From Mucilaginibacter pallidiroseus (GTDB lineage Bacteria; Bacteroidota; Bacteroidia; Sphingobacteriales; Sphingobacteriaceae): a DNA stretch of 64,000 bases. Position 1 is the stretch's first letter; each line of letters starts with the position of its first letter. Under the pieces are notes generated by a model. That model was not told where the DNA came from. It made no database searches and saw only the letters and a list, made by a program, of their open reading frames with translations. This document shows, piece after piece, positions 15,042 to 24,351 of this stretch. Made by a program: the position numbers and the translations under genes. The stretch is taken from contig NZ_VOEJ01000010.1 in assembly GCF_007846085.1 (NCBI RefSeq), forward strand, positions 62,001-126,000. Direction: 5' to 3'.

Positions 15042-16517
15042 CTACTGGCCGGTACTTAGTGGAGCGGATTTTTCTTTAATAAACTGCTGATAAATTTGCT
15101 CAATCTTAGCTATCAGCAGTTCAACTTTATCTTTTAAGCGCTTTACAGATTTTTCATCGGGATTAAACTGGCTTTTATATCGTGCTTCCGAATATCCTGA
15201 TTGCAGCAAACTAAATAGCTGAACGCCTTCCGTCGTGTCTAACTGCAAAACCCGCTTAATTTCTTCGGTAAACAACAACGTTATCCTGATCTTTCTCGAC
15301 AAATTATGCACAGATAAGCGGTAACCTAATACAGCCCTAATAATAGCAATCAAACTGCTTTCAGCAGCCTGGTGAAGGGAAAAAAGAGCTAGAGAAAAAT
15401 TGTTGTCTTCAATGTAGCGAAGAGCGCCTTTCATGAACGCTTTGCCTTGAACACCCCATCTGTTCCAGTCGTGCTCGGCTCTTTCCAGCCACACACTATT
15501 ATCAATGGAATGCGCACCTGTTAGCTCAACATCAGGAGCTTTATAAACATTAATACTTTTAAAGAGTGTGTTGTGCCAAAAACGCTTATCGTTTGCCAAC
15601 GCATCTTTGGCACTGGCCAGTTTATGTACAAAGGTAAAAACGGATGCCAGGTGACGACAGCCATCCTCAATTTTGTTGGCAATCTCGTGTTCAGGCGTTT
15701 TCTCCTTGTCGTCTATCAGTATTAATAAGTGATACGTAAATGGATTGGGATGTGTACCCATCAGGTAGATCATGCGAACTGATGGTATACGCTCAACAAT
15801 CAGGTTCTTTACTTCCTCAACACCTGACTTTTCAGCTTGATTTAATACCGGATCAAGGTCTTTTAATGGTGCTATTTTATCATTAATGCTTTCTGTTTCC
15901 GACGCATTCCGCTTTCTGCCCCAACCTTTATGCGTAATCGTTTCTTCCGTCTCACGCTGGTGGATGAGCCATGCTGCGGAATAAAGTTTACGTATATTAT
16001 CATATACATCAATGATCTCCCCAGCAATGAGTGTTTCGTCAGCAGCACTTTTATACAGCGCGCTGTGCAGCCATTCGTGCAAGTAGTCGCGGTAATCCTG
16101 CGGGCTGATCTTTTTGAAACATTTCTTTATTGCCTTATAGGGGTTAGCCAGTTCCTTCGCGGGAAGATTCTTTGGAAAATATACCCAGTCCTTTTTTTCC
16201 TGTTCGATCTGCTTTTCGGTCACGTCCTGCAAGCGTGGCCACCTGTCGAAGTTTTTGAGTAGTAATAAATGCAAGGCTTCGATCAGCTTAACGGTCTGGT
16301 CATAAATGAACAATATGTGTCCGGGGCCATGCCGGTCTTTGTAAAACTTGTCATTTAATACATAGTACCGCCATTCTTTCAGATCTTCCCGGTGATCCTT
16401 CGGCCATCCCGAACTGAAAAAATCAATGACTACTTTCAAAGGGTTCATGATCTCGCTAAAGCGCAGATGTTTGGGGTACTGTTCCCAGGGTGCAATGTTG
16501 CCTAAATACATGGTCAT
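15042..16517 (-). CDS. HEPN-domain protein with nucleotidyltransferase-like middle
   Basis: About 490 residues, started at MTMYLGNIAPWEQYPKHLRF, because 17 extra residues in the longer frame do not look homologous. The N-terminal half contains two similar W-rich helical stretches (DLKEWRYYVLND and YLHEWLHSAL). The middle segment (IPSVRMIYLMGTHPNPFTYHLLILIDD) resembles a degenerate nucleotidyltransferase sheet. The C-terminal part (DWNRWGVQGKAFMKGALRYIEDNNFSLALFSLHQAAESSL) is a HEPN domain. Such proteins are frequent accessory genes of Bacteroidota elements. A role in defence or as a toxin is possible but not shown. It diverges from the XRE regulator. Confidence 0.7.
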   Translation of the reverse strand: MTMYLGNIAPWEQYPKHLRFSEIMNPLKVVIDFFSSGWPKDHREDLKEWRYYVLNDKFYKDRHGPGHILFIYDQTVKLIEALHLLLLKNFDRWPRLQDVTEKQIEQEKKDWVYFPKNLPAKELANPYKAIKKCFKKISPQDYRDYLHEWLHSALYKSAADETLIAGEIIDVYDNIRKLYSAAWLIHQRETEETITHKGWGRKRNASETESINDKIAPLKDLDPVLNQAEKSGVEEVKNLIVERIPSVRMIYLMGTHPNPFTYHLLILIDDKEKTPEHEIANKIEDGCRHLASVFTFVHKLASAKDALANDKRFWHNTLFKSINVYKAPDVELTGAHSIDNSVWLERAEHDWNRWGVQGKAFMKGALRYIEDNNFSLALFSLHQAAESSLIAIIRAVLGYRLSVHNLSRKIRITLLFTEEIKRVLQLDTTEGVQLFSLLQSGYSEARYKSQFNPDEKSVKRLKDKVELLIAKIEQIYQQFIKEKSAPLSTGQ

Positions 16518-16696
16518 GATCGTAATGCCGCATTGTTGCCAGCAAGACAAAAAACCGGATGAGGCCATTTCTAACCTATTCTACAGCTTTCTAACCAAGT
16601 CGCAAGACAGCATAATTTATGCTTGTTTAAGTGCCTAAAAACAGGTAACTTGAAACTTCAAAAATTTCTACATTTGCTTAAACAACCCTTTTCAGC

Positions 16697-17125
16697 ATGA
16701 GCTCAACTACCGATTCGATAAAAAACATTCACCAAGGCCGAAATGTGAAGCGGTTTCGCGAAATGCTTGGTTTAAAGCAGGAGGCATTAGCATTAGCCTT
16801 AGGGGATGATTGGAGCCAAAAAAGAGTGTCCTTATTGGAGGCTAAAGAATTGATTGAGGAAGATCTACTCGCCCAGGTAGCTGCCATACTTAAAGTTCCG
16901 GTTGAAGCCATCAAAAACTTAGATGAAGATAAAGCTGTTAATATCATAGCTAACACTTTCACCGACTTTAAAGATAATGCTTCAGCAATTAATAACAATT
17001 GCGCGCTCAATTTCAACCCAATTGAAAAATGGCTTGAGGTAATCGAAGAAAATAAAAAGCTTTATGAGCGCTTATTAGCAAGCGAACAGGAAAAGGTAGA
17101 AATACTTAAGGGCAAAATTGAATGA
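16697..17125 (+). CDS. XRE-family HTH transcriptional regulator
   Basis: A 142-residue protein with an N-terminal XRE helix-turn-helix at about residues 12-68 (NVKRFREMLGLKQEALALALGDDWSQKRVSLLE) and a C-terminal coiled-coil tail (WLEVIEENKKLYERLLASEQEKVEILKGKIE). Similar proteins are common regulators on Bacteroidota conjugative elements. It is divergent from the HEPN gene across about 180 bases and may control both. Confidence 0.85.
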   Translation: MSSTTDSIKNIHQGRNVKRFREMLGLKQEALALALGDDWSQKRVSLLEAKELIEEDLLAQVAAILKVPVEAIKNLDEDKAVNIIANTFTDFKDNASAINNNCALNFNPIEKWLEVIEENKKLYERLLASEQEKVEILKGKIE

Positions 17126-17132
17126 TAACATT

Positions 17133-17405
17133 ATGACAGCACAGCAAGTCAAACCTTACCGCGAAAGAATGTTCAGTCTCGTAGCCGACCCTGAATTAAA
17201 GGCCATGGAAATCAGGTATGAACCCTATCTCGATCTTCACGCTATCGAAGACGTATTAGAAGGCTGTGATATTGTGCAAGCAGGTCCGGGAGAACTTATT
17301 ACAGGAAAGCTTATATGGAAAGAGGGTTACGACCTCCCTTTGGAACTGAAGCGTGACATCATCAATTTATACAATAAGCATTTTATTGACCAGGAGGCGA
17401 ATTAA
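17133..17405 (+). CDS. Small hypothetical protein
   Basis: A 90-residue protein starting at the ATG of MTAQQVKPYRERMFSLVAD, seven bases after the XRE stop. The longer frame uses a TTG inside the XRE gene and is less likely. It is acidic and alpha/beta-like, with no recognised domain. It is probably co-transcribed with the regulator, and its 3' end overlaps the convergent gene by about 23 bases. Confidence 0.55.
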   Translation: MTAQQVKPYRERMFSLVADPELKAMEIRYEPYLDLHAIEDVLEGCDIVQAGPGELITGKLIWKEGYDLPLELKRDIINLYNKHFIDQEAN

Positions 17406-17868
17406 GGTCGAACAATGTTCGCCAGTTATCTTCTACAGGTCTTTCAACTTTTGCAAAAAGCCTGTCATCCCATAAGTGCAGTTCTTCGTTAATGAAGCGA
17501 TAAAGTTTCCTGATACCGACTTCATTACTGGTGAAAACATGGGTAATGCCCATTTTTTCCAAATAGTCATCCCAAAAGCCGTCTGAACTAAGGGGTTCAA
17601 TATATACGTCATCATCAATATCCTGGTCGAAGGCAAAGCGAAATCCGGAAACCTGCGGCTGATCATTACGGTCGTTAGGATCATTCAGAATGGTTGTTAG
17701 TCGAAAATGCATGGCAGGGTAATGTCCAACACTGTACATGATCTCCGTTTTCTGCAATGTGCGGGCATTTAGTTCTAACACGCCATAAGTAAGCATTTCA
17801 ATCAGTTTCAGCCACTGCTCGTCTGATACGTTTAATAACACGTTTTGGGCCTCATCTAATGTTTTCAT
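17383..17868 (-). CDS. Hypothetical protein
   Basis: A 161-residue acidic protein starting MKTLDEAQNVLLNVSDEQWLK, with no recognised domain and no membrane segment. It lies between the tra operon end and the XRE gene and is convergent with the small gene at 17133. It may be the last gene of the leftward tra transcript, since only 56 bases separate it from the preceding gene. Confidence 0.55.
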   Translation of the reverse strand: MKTLDEAQNVLLNVSDEQWLKLIEMLTYGVLELNARTLQKTEIMYSVGHYPAMHFRLTTILNDPNDRNDQPQVSGFRFAFDQDIDDDVYIEPLSSDGFWDDYLEKMGITHVFTSNEVGIRKLYRFINEELHLWDDRLFAKVERPVEDNWRTLFDLNSPPGQ

Positions 17869-17924
17869 GGAATCGCACTTAAAGTTAAGTAGCAACAGGC
17901 CAAAGAGGCCTGTTGCCTAATTTG

Positions 17925-18695
17925 TTAAACACTCATTTTGCTCTTACGCGACTGCTTTTTTTTTGGCGATTCCTCCTGCGACTGTGAAGGAGATTTTAAG
18001 TTTTTCGCCGTTTTCGTACCGGTTCCTAACAGTTCTTCGCGTTTGATCTTTTTCATCTGATGGTCAAACAGGTCCACAGTTTTAAACTGCGGGTTCGCTG
18101 CGATAAAATATTTTTTATTACCGTCCGCATGAGCGACAGTGATTTGCTGAGCATTGCCTTTTTTCAAAGATCGAAACAGATCGTCTTTTAATTTAGGGTC
18201 TTCCAACTCCTTTATACCTTTGCCTGCGATCACTTTTTCTATGTCATACCCATAGTTTTCGTGGTAGTGCTTGATCTTTTTGTTGCCGCTGTCTGTTAAA
18301 TTCTGGTCATCCAGCGTAAGCCAGGCCTGATACTTCTGATTTTCAAGATTGGTGAGCTGCTTATGTACAGAACGTCCCTCCATTAAGTTGAAAGCCTCTT
18401 TAGCGGTCACACCATTACCTTTGTTGATGTAAAAGGTTTGGCTGACATCTTTTTCAGGATCGTTTTCATGGCGGATGTTCGCATCATATTTGTTAAAAAA
18501 ATACATATCCTGATTATCACCTGCCTTAAAGTGCAGCGTGTAATCAACTGTTTTCTGATTGAACTCGTGGCTTAAGCCTAACTTGAATTCCGGCGTTTTT
18601 GCTTCGATCTCCCGGTCAAGTTCGGCATTTAGTTTTTCCCCAAAGCCTAAGTTCAAAAGGCTCTTTTTTAAGAATTCTGCATTTTGTGTATTCAT
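17925..18695 (-). CDS. Hypothetical ICE protein after traN
   Basis: A 256-residue protein started at MNTQNAEFLKKSLLNLGFGEKL, not at the earlier frame that reads MIIHPFIHLIHSV. It is rich in charged residues and ends in a basic disordered tail (KKKQSRKSKMSV). LNLGFGE...LDREIEAKTPEFKLGLSHEF and related text is typical of Bacteroidota ICE proteins that sit at the end of the tra operon, with no assigned function. I see no signal peptide or catalytic motif. Confidence 0.65.
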   Translation of the reverse strand: MNTQNAEFLKKSLLNLGFGEKLNAELDREIEAKTPEFKLGLSHEFNQKTVDYTLHFKAGDNQDMYFFNKYDANIRHENDPEKDVSQTFYINKGNGVTAKEAFNLMEGRSVHKQLTNLENQKYQAWLTLDDQNLTDSGNKKIKHYHENYGYDIEKVIAGKGIKELEDPKLKDDLFRSLKKGNAQQITVAHADGNKKYFIAANPQFKTVDLFDHQMKKIKREELLGTGTKTAKNLKSPSQSQEESPKKKQSRKSKMSV

Positions 18696-18730
18696 GACTG
18701 AATGAATTAAATGAATAAATGGATGAATTA

Positions 18731-19549
18731 TCAATTAGCTGCCAGCGTTTGTGGCGTGTACCTTGGTGCAGGAAGTACCTTGATATCGTCTAAGTCGTCT
18801 TGTTTAATTTGCAGGTAGAGATGCCGGTTACCTGATCGTTCATAGACTTCAACGAACAGCGCCTCGTCATTGGAAAGAGAAAAACGCTTAAAGGCGAATA
18901 CTTTGGCGACTTCCTGATCTTTTGATATGACTGTGCGGCTGCGAAAGGTGCTATAGAGTGGTACGATCTCCTGTTCGTGCGTCGCCGTCCGGTCTACCGT
19001 TTTACGGTCACGGATATAAAAACGTACAAAATCGATCCCATAAGGCAGATTCGAACGGTTTCGAAGGTCCAATCGGAGATAGATGCGACCGGCAGCAAGA
19101 GATATTTTATTGATCCATGCTTTTACACCGCCAGTTTTTTCATGCGTGGCAATATCAGCGCGCTTGCCTGAAGCTAATTGCTGCGCAATGACTTGTTCTT
19201 CCCGTTCGGGACGGTTGTTAGGCACTGATCCTGCAAATACAGTTCCATAAGCTATACGGCGACCGGCTCTTCCATAAGAATAGGCGACAGGAATTCTATA
19301 GATTCTTTTGGTAGCTTCCTCCTGAATACTTAATGTTTGGGGTCGAATATGGGCGGACAACGCTTTGATCGTTACAATACCGTTACCTTTATCAATAACC
19401 ACAAAATCACTATTCGGGTTATTGATGATTTTTACTGTTGCAGGGAAGAACAATGCAGTAGCTTTGTCCCGACTTATATAAGCCGTATCCTGTGCAAATG
19501 ATTGTTTTACCGCCAGCACAAGAATTAATAACATTTTGAACGTTTTCAT
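18731..19549 (-). CDS. traN: Conjugative transposon protein TraN (DUF4138)
   Basis: A 272-residue exported protein with signal peptide (MLLILVLAVKQSFAQ). The core ATALFFPATVKIINNPNSDFVVIDKGNGIVTIKALS and the DLRNRSNLPYGIDFVRFYIRDRKTVDRTATHEQEIVPLY part match DUF4138. It is considered the VirB9-like component of the Bacteroidota mating-pair channel. It follows traM by nine bases. Confidence 0.9.
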   Translation of the reverse strand: MKTFKMLLILVLAVKQSFAQDTAYISRDKATALFFPATVKIINNPNSDFVVIDKGNGIVTIKALSAHIRPQTLSIQEEATKRIYRIPVAYSYGRAGRRIAYGTVFAGSVPNNRPEREEQVIAQQLASGKRADIATHEKTGGVKAWINKISLAAGRIYLRLDLRNRSNLPYGIDFVRFYIRDRKTVDRTATHEQEIVPLYSTFRSRTVISKDQEVAKVFAFKRFSLSNDEALFVEVYERSGNRHLYLQIKQDDLDDIKVLPAPRYTPQTLAAN

Positions 19550-19558
19550 AACACCTCC

Positions 19559-20803
19559 TTAGTTATCACGATCATTATTGTCTTTCAGCAAAACCTCGTA
19601 ACCTGCTTTGACTTTGATCTTGATCTGTTTTACTTTCTTTCCAAATAGTCCTTTGGCTGCCTCTATACCGGCACCAGCGGCTTGTGCGCCTAATGACTGG
19701 TCCATCGTCATGAGCTGCATTGAACTTACCGCGTTGCTCACACCGTTCTTTGCTGCATCCCGGCTGATGGAACCCGGAACATATAAGCCTTCCAGACCAT
19801 CTAAATCATATACCGTCAGTGCTACAGGCAGTATGTTATTCAGATAGCGGATGCTTGATATTTTGATATCCAGACGTTCGTTATTTAAAGCGCAAGTGCC
19901 ATAAACAAAGCTGCCTTTCGGTATCATTTTGCCTTTTACATAAATGCCGTCGACCAAACGCAGCTTGACGACCGCTCCGCTGACCAGCGTTTGGTCCTCG
20001 TGAATAACCGCCTGAATGGTGTTACCTTCCGCATTCGGGCGGTCAGCTGATCGGTTACTGGCATAACTTACAGTTGAACCATCGCCGTAGTCATCACCGT
20101 CATCATTTGCGGCAGTTACTGCATAAACCCGATTGCGGTTCTTCAATGATCTGGCACGCAGCACCTGGTCTGCGTTTCCCGGATTTTGGATATCATTGAT
20201 CTGCTGGAGCATCCGGCTCAGCTGCTTCATTTCCGGGTCTTCTCCACTGCCGCTGTTCATCGCCGCCATCATCATTTGTAGTCTCTTGACTTCTGTACCT
20301 GTATTCACCTGCGGTTCATATCCGCTTGTTTGTACAGGCGTAGAAGGTTGATTGAGCTGGCGATCGATCTGGGCTAACTTGGCCTGGATCTTAGCTTCGT
20401 TAGGATCGCTTGTGGTCAGGTTTGCTGACAAGGAGGAAGAGGATCCTGCTGCGCTTTCTGTCGCCGACTGTTCGCCGAAACCCATAGCGCTAATGAAGTT
20501 TTTACTTACTCCTTCAGTTTCAGTGGTTCTTGCATTTGAATCCTTCAGGGTAGTTTGATAAACACCCATTTTATCCTGATCGGATTCATTTTTAAACTGT
20601 GCCTGGGGTAAGGTAGTGTTTAAACCCTTCACGGTTGCCTGATCACTACCAGGGTAGTTACTATTTCGTCCGCCACCTAATGCCCAAAAGGCCATTGTCA
20701 GAAAAGGAAAGATCAGAACAGGGATCATGATTAAGAATTTGCGCTCCTTCAGAAATTCAGGAGCGTGTACGGGCATATTGCCTTTTTTTAGTGTTGCTTC
20801 CAT
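19559..20803 (-). CDS. traM: Conjugative transposon protein TraM
   Basis: A 414-residue protein with one N-terminal membrane segment (FLIMIPVLIFPFLTMAFWAL), a long low-complexity middle (about 45-240), and a conserved C-terminal domain beginning near QAVIHEDQTLVSGAVVKLRL. YGTCALNNERLDIKISSIRYLNNILPVALTVYDLDGLEGLYVPG is characteristic of TraM. This is the VirB10-like scaffold spanning the periplasm. It overlaps the traL-like start by 16 bases. Confidence 0.9.
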   Translation of the reverse strand: MEATLKKGNMPVHAPEFLKERKFLIMIPVLIFPFLTMAFWALGGGRNSNYPGSDQATVKGLNTTLPQAQFKNESDQDKMGVYQTTLKDSNARTTETEGVSKNFISAMGFGEQSATESAAGSSSSLSANLTTSDPNEAKIQAKLAQIDRQLNQPSTPVQTSGYEPQVNTGTEVKRLQMMMAAMNSGSGEDPEMKQLSRMLQQINDIQNPGNADQVLRARSLKNRNRVYAVTAANDDGDDYGDGSTVSYASNRSADRPNAEGNTIQAVIHEDQTLVSGAVVKLRLVDGIYVKGKMIPKGSFVYGTCALNNERLDIKISSIRYLNNILPVALTVYDLDGLEGLYVPGSISRDAAKNGVSNAVSSMQLMTMDQSLGAQAAGAGIEAAKGLFGKKVKQIKIKVKAGYEVLLKDNNDRDN

Positions 20804-21144
20804 GGTTTAATGATTTTATTTGAAGAATCTGTTAATGATATATCCACGTTTTCGGGCCTATTGATATCGGATGCCATGCCGATATGGGTTGCAGGCTTGT
20901 AGGTTTGGTGTATAGCTGGAATAGGATAAGTGCCTGCAAATAGTCCCGCGATCAACACAACTGCTGCTAACAATCCAAAGAAGATAAACAGGAATTTCTG
21001 CTTGCGGACGCTGTAAGCATTGAACTGCTTTGAACATCCTGCTGCCAATCTTGCCTGAGCATTTAGGATCAGCTTGGATAGATATTTTGCTATTTGATCA
21101 GTCATAGCATGTGAATGACTTTTATGATTGCTGGCTGTTTTCAT
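20788..21144 (-). CDS. TraL-like conjugative transposon membrane protein
   Basis: A 118-residue protein (start at MKTASNHKSHSH) with one membrane helix (FLFIFFGLLAAVVLIAGLFAG) preceded by a basic cytoplasmic part and followed by a short polar tail. Position between traK and traM matches the short protein usually called TraL. Sequence conservation of this family is low, so the name rests mainly on order and topology. Confidence 0.6.
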   Translation of the reverse strand: MKTASNHKSHSHAMTDQIAKYLSKLILNAQARLAAGCSKQFNAYSVRKQKFLFIFFGLLAAVVLIAGLFAGTYPIPAIHQTYKPATHIGMASDINRPENVDISLTDSSNKIIKPWKQH

Positions 21145-21149
21145 GATGG

Positions 21150-21764
21150 TCAGTGTTGAATTGTCGTATCGCGGTTTGCAACAGTTTCCCAATGCTGAAT
21201 CAGGAAACCATGTGGGTTATTGTCAGATCTTGACACATTGCGCAGATAACCTTGCGTGATCAGACTGCGGTTGACCGTAGAAGTAGCCCTGATCAGTTTC
21301 TGCGTCGCAAAACATTTAAAGTAATACGGATACTGATCAACATCCAATTGTATACTGTCCACTACGACCTGCTGGCTGATGTTACCGGAAATCAAATTGT
21401 TGTAATAACTTTTTTCCTTGAGGTCGTTATACTGATTACGGGCACTTTCGTCAGCCAGGTATAATGCTTTCCCAATATTGGCGTTGATCACCTTTTCGTC
21501 AGGGTCGAGGGTAAAAAAGTAATGATGAAACATTTTGATATGATCTCTTGCCTCAACGGGTATGTTGTCCTTTCTGTCTGCGGCAAAAGCTTCCAGCGCC
21601 TTACCATTGGCTAAAATGTAAATGTGCCTGCTGGCCAGATCTGCGGCCTGATAACTCTTATAAAGTGCAAAGCAGGAAATGCTTGTACAGGCTGCTATCA
21701 GAAAATAACTGAATAGCTTTACATGCCGAAAGGCGGTCTCGATATTTTTAAGATGGGTAAACAT
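21150..21764 (-). CDS. traK: Conjugative transposon protein TraK
   Basis: A 204-residue VirB8-like protein with an N-terminal membrane helix (LFSYFLIAACTSISCFALYKSY). The signature HIYILANGKALEAFAADRKDNIPVEARDHIKMFHHYFFTLDPDEKVI is the family core. The protein is anchored in the inner membrane with its C-terminal domain in the periplasm, and forms part of the mating channel. Confidence 0.92.
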   Translation of the reverse strand: MFTHLKNIETAFRHVKLFSYFLIAACTSISCFALYKSYQAADLASRHIYILANGKALEAFAADRKDNIPVEARDHIKMFHHYFFTLDPDEKVINANIGKALYLADESARNQYNDLKEKSYYNNLISGNISQQVVVDSIQLDVDQYPYYFKCFATQKLIRATSTVNRSLITQGYLRNVSRSDNNPHGFLIQHWETVANRDTTIQH

Positions 21765-21787
21765 AGCATTCGGTATTTGAGTGAAAT

Positions 21788-22990
21788 TTATTGACCAGTT
21801 ATTCTGGCTGCCTGATTATTAGATGGCTGCGATTTATTTTCCTGACCGGCACTGTTCCAGCCAGTCATAAAGTCTCCCGGCGCATTACTTAGATTCACTG
21901 CGCCGTTCACCATTCGTTCGCCGGTGTGGGAGCCAGCGGCCATCGTCGTATTGGAACTACTAATCACCAGCGCATTCACCTTCTGCAAAAGCCCATGCCC
22001 GCCACCCGCATTGACGATATAATTAGCGACACTTGGTACAGTGAAATAACCAATGATCCCGATGATCAGAAAGACGAGGTAAGCGGTATCTGTCGAACTG
22101 AAGAAGGTGTCACCGGCAGATTGAACCTGAGAAATATCGAGCTTTAGCATGTTTTCCTGGACTTTGCCAATGATTGCGCCGAATATGTTGGCTACGGGCA
22201 ACCACAGAAAAACGTTTATATACTTTGCCAGCCAAACCGTGAGTGTACTTTGAAAGCCATCAAATACGGCCAGGCCAAAAACAATTGGCCCTAGTATGGC
22301 CAGGATGATCAGGTAGAAGGTTCGTATCGTATTAATACATAGTGCCGCAGCTTGATAGAGTACCTGTAATACCTCGGACATCCATTGCTTCACCGTATTC
22401 CGAAAGTTATAGGATGCTTTCGCCATCGCAAACTTCATGTCGTTACCTACGCTAGCTAAAACCCCTTCGTTGACACCGGTAGGATCGTCAGGGTGAGTAT
22501 ATTTATACCACTTATCCCGGTCGCCGTCTCCATCGGTCCCCACATACATTTGCCAGGTGTCGGTTTTTTCAACGGCTTCCTGTTTGGCTTTAAGTAAAGC
22601 CGCTATCGCAGCATCTGAATTCTGCACCATGCCGCCAGTAGCATTAACGGTTGGCTGCATAATACCATTAATAATCGCGATGACCGTGGGAAACAATAAG
22701 ATCGCCAGTCCAAGGGCAAATGGCCGCATTAGCGGGTAAAAATCGATGGGCTCTGCTGATGCGATCTGCCGCCAGACCCGGCTTCCGATGTACCACAGCG
22801 CACCAAAGCCTGCGATGGCACGGCCCACACCGATCAAATCGCTGCACATGGGAAGCATGTCATTATAGACATTATTCAATGTACCCTGCAAACCTTCGAT
22901 ATTTTCTGCAAGCCCCACGGCGTGGGAAAGTAAAGGGAAAAAGATCCCCGTCACCGCAATTAATGCGGTTAAAAAAACTGTCTTTTTCAT
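21788..22990 (-). CDS. traJ: Conjugative transposon protein TraJ
   Basis: A 400-residue polytopic membrane protein with a signal-like N-terminus (VFLTALIAVTGIFFPLLSHA) and about six later helices, among them LAILLFPTVIAIINGIM, FYLIILAILGPIVFGLAVF and FLIIGIIGYFTVPSVANYIV. FQSTLTVWLAKYINVFLWLPVANIFGAIIGK is typical for TraJ. It is the VirB6-like inner membrane pore component. Spacing to the neighbouring genes is 10 to 24 bases, consistent with one operon. Confidence 0.92.
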   Translation of the reverse strand: MKKTVFLTALIAVTGIFFPLLSHAVGLAENIEGLQGTLNNVYNDMLPMCSDLIGVGRAIAGFGALWYIGSRVWRQIASAEPIDFYPLMRPFALGLAILLFPTVIAIINGIMQPTVNATGGMVQNSDAAIAALLKAKQEAVEKTDTWQMYVGTDGDGDRDKWYKYTHPDDPTGVNEGVLASVGNDMKFAMAKASYNFRNTVKQWMSEVLQVLYQAAALCINTIRTFYLIILAILGPIVFGLAVFDGFQSTLTVWLAKYINVFLWLPVANIFGAIIGKVQENMLKLDISQVQSAGDTFFSSTDTAYLVFLIIGIIGYFTVPSVANYIVNAGGGHGLLQKVNALVISSSNTTMAAGSHTGERMVNGAVNLSNAPGDFMTGWNSAGQENKSQPSNNQAARITGQ

Positions 22991-23000
22991 AAAAACTGAT

Positions 23001-23672
23001 TTAGTGATCTATACCGTAAAGCTTTTTTAAGCTGATTGCATCCCCGGTCTCCTTCGTTCGTTGAAGGCTAAGCAAAATGCCATTGCGGTTGAAGTATCTA
23101 AGAAACTGAAGTTTATCGGTTGAACTTGCATATATGCGGTCAATCGCCCTGATCCGCTCGTCATCCGACATTCTTAATTTAGAGGCTGTCAATATGTTGG
23201 TCAGTTCGTTGATATTATCCAGGCTCTGCTTGACCAGTTGGCTGTAGACTTTACCCATGTAATCCAGTTCGCCACCAGAAAATGAGCCGCTTTGTCTGAA
23301 CTTGGAATAAGCTTTTTTGTATTCACTGAGCAAACTCGCCTGCTGGGACATGATCTCGGCAACTCTGCCATAATTCTTGACAGCCGGATTAATTTGTAAT
23401 AAGCCGTTCAAATACACATCGTGTAAATTAAAGTTCCCCTGCGATAATGACGAGATCGTGCTGTAACCCTTTTGATAGATTTGATAACCGGTTTTCATAT
23501 CGGTCAGAATGCTTTTAAGCTGCGTTAGCTTCTCTATGTTCAGCAACAGCTGCTGTAATTCTTGTCCCTGTGCTTTAGCTAAATGAACCTGCACCATAAA
23601 GGAGATAAGAATGCCAAACGACCATATTACTTTGATGCGCCTTTTCATATTTTGATGATTATCGTATGCCAA
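23001..23672 (-). CDS. TraI-like conjugal transfer protein, copy 3 of 3
   Basis: A 223-residue exported helical protein (signal WSFGILISFMVQVHLAKAQ). It shares with its two upstream neighbours a G-Y-x-I-x-x-x-G segment, NPAVKNYGRVAEIMSQQASLL, YMGKVYSQLVKQSLDNINELTNIL and KLRMSDDERIRAID. Members are often labelled TraI or TerB-like in these operons. Its start overlaps the stop of the previous copy by 14 bases. A VirB5-like periplasmic role is a guess. Confidence 0.75.
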   Translation of the reverse strand: MAYDNHQNMKRRIKVIWSFGILISFMVQVHLAKAQGQELQQLLLNIEKLTQLKSILTDMKTGYQIYQKGYSTISSLSQGNFNLHDVYLNGLLQINPAVKNYGRVAEIMSQQASLLSEYKKAYSKFRQSGSFSGGELDYMGKVYSQLVKQSLDNINELTNILTASKLRMSDDERIRAIDRIYASSTDKLQFLRYFNRNGILLSLQRTKETGDAISLKKLYGIDH

Positions 23673-24351
23673 ATATGTACTTGCTGTAGCTTAAGTTTTT
23701 CGTCTCTTGTTGCTTTTGAACACCGTATAATTTTACCCGCCCGGAAAAGTCCGCAGCAAACCGATAGTTGCTTTGCATAGTCAGATGAATGGAATTTAAC
23801 CTGCTGATCCGCTCATCATCGCTCATTTCCAATTTTCCATTAGTCAGCAGCACTTGCAGGGCTGATATCTGTTCGTCACAATCCGATAGAAGGGCACCTT
23901 TTACTTTACCTACGTACCGCTTTTCGTTTACGGATAGATAGCTGACTTTATCCAATTCACTGATAGACCGTAAAATATCCCTCTGCCAGGTTATTATATC
24001 ATTTATTTGCGGGTCGTTCTTTACAGCCGGATTGACCGCTTTCAATTTGTCGTAATAAGTGGAATGCAAGTTAAATTCCTCTTTCAGCGATCCAGTGATA
24101 TAGCCCAGGCCACCATTCGCGATCTTGTAGCCCTGTTTTAAATAGCCGGAGTAAACCTGCAATGCTGCTATCTGCTGTAGCAAATATTTTTTTTGCGTTT
24201 TCTTCTGTGAGAACCATTCGGCGAATGTTTGCGCATGAGCGTCAGAAACCAACATCGTTGCCGCCGCGGTCATGATTGCGTAACCCAGCAACGCTTTGCT
24301 TTTTCGGCCGATCAGATCTGCACAATGCTTAATCTTATTAATTGATTCCAT
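23659..24351 (-). CDS. TraI-like conjugal transfer protein, copy 2 of 3
   Basis: A 230-residue exported helical protein with hydrophobic AIMTAAATMLVSDAHAQ as signal. It shows the shared pattern: QLLQQIAALQVYSGYLKQGYKIANGGLG, VNPAVKNDPQINDIITWQRDILR, YVGKVKGALLSDCDEQISALQVLL and KLEMSDDERISRLN. It is coupled on both sides by 14-base overlaps. The paralogue is clearly diverged, so the duplication is old. Confidence 0.75.
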   Translation of the reverse strand: MESINKIKHCADLIGRKSKALLGYAIMTAAATMLVSDAHAQTFAEWFSQKKTQKKYLLQQIAALQVYSGYLKQGYKIANGGLGYITGSLKEEFNLHSTYYDKLKAVNPAVKNDPQINDIITWQRDILRSISELDKVSYLSVNEKRYVGKVKGALLSDCDEQISALQVLLTNGKLEMSDDERISRLNSIHLTMQSNYRFAADFSGRVKLYGVQKQQETKNLSYSKYIFGIR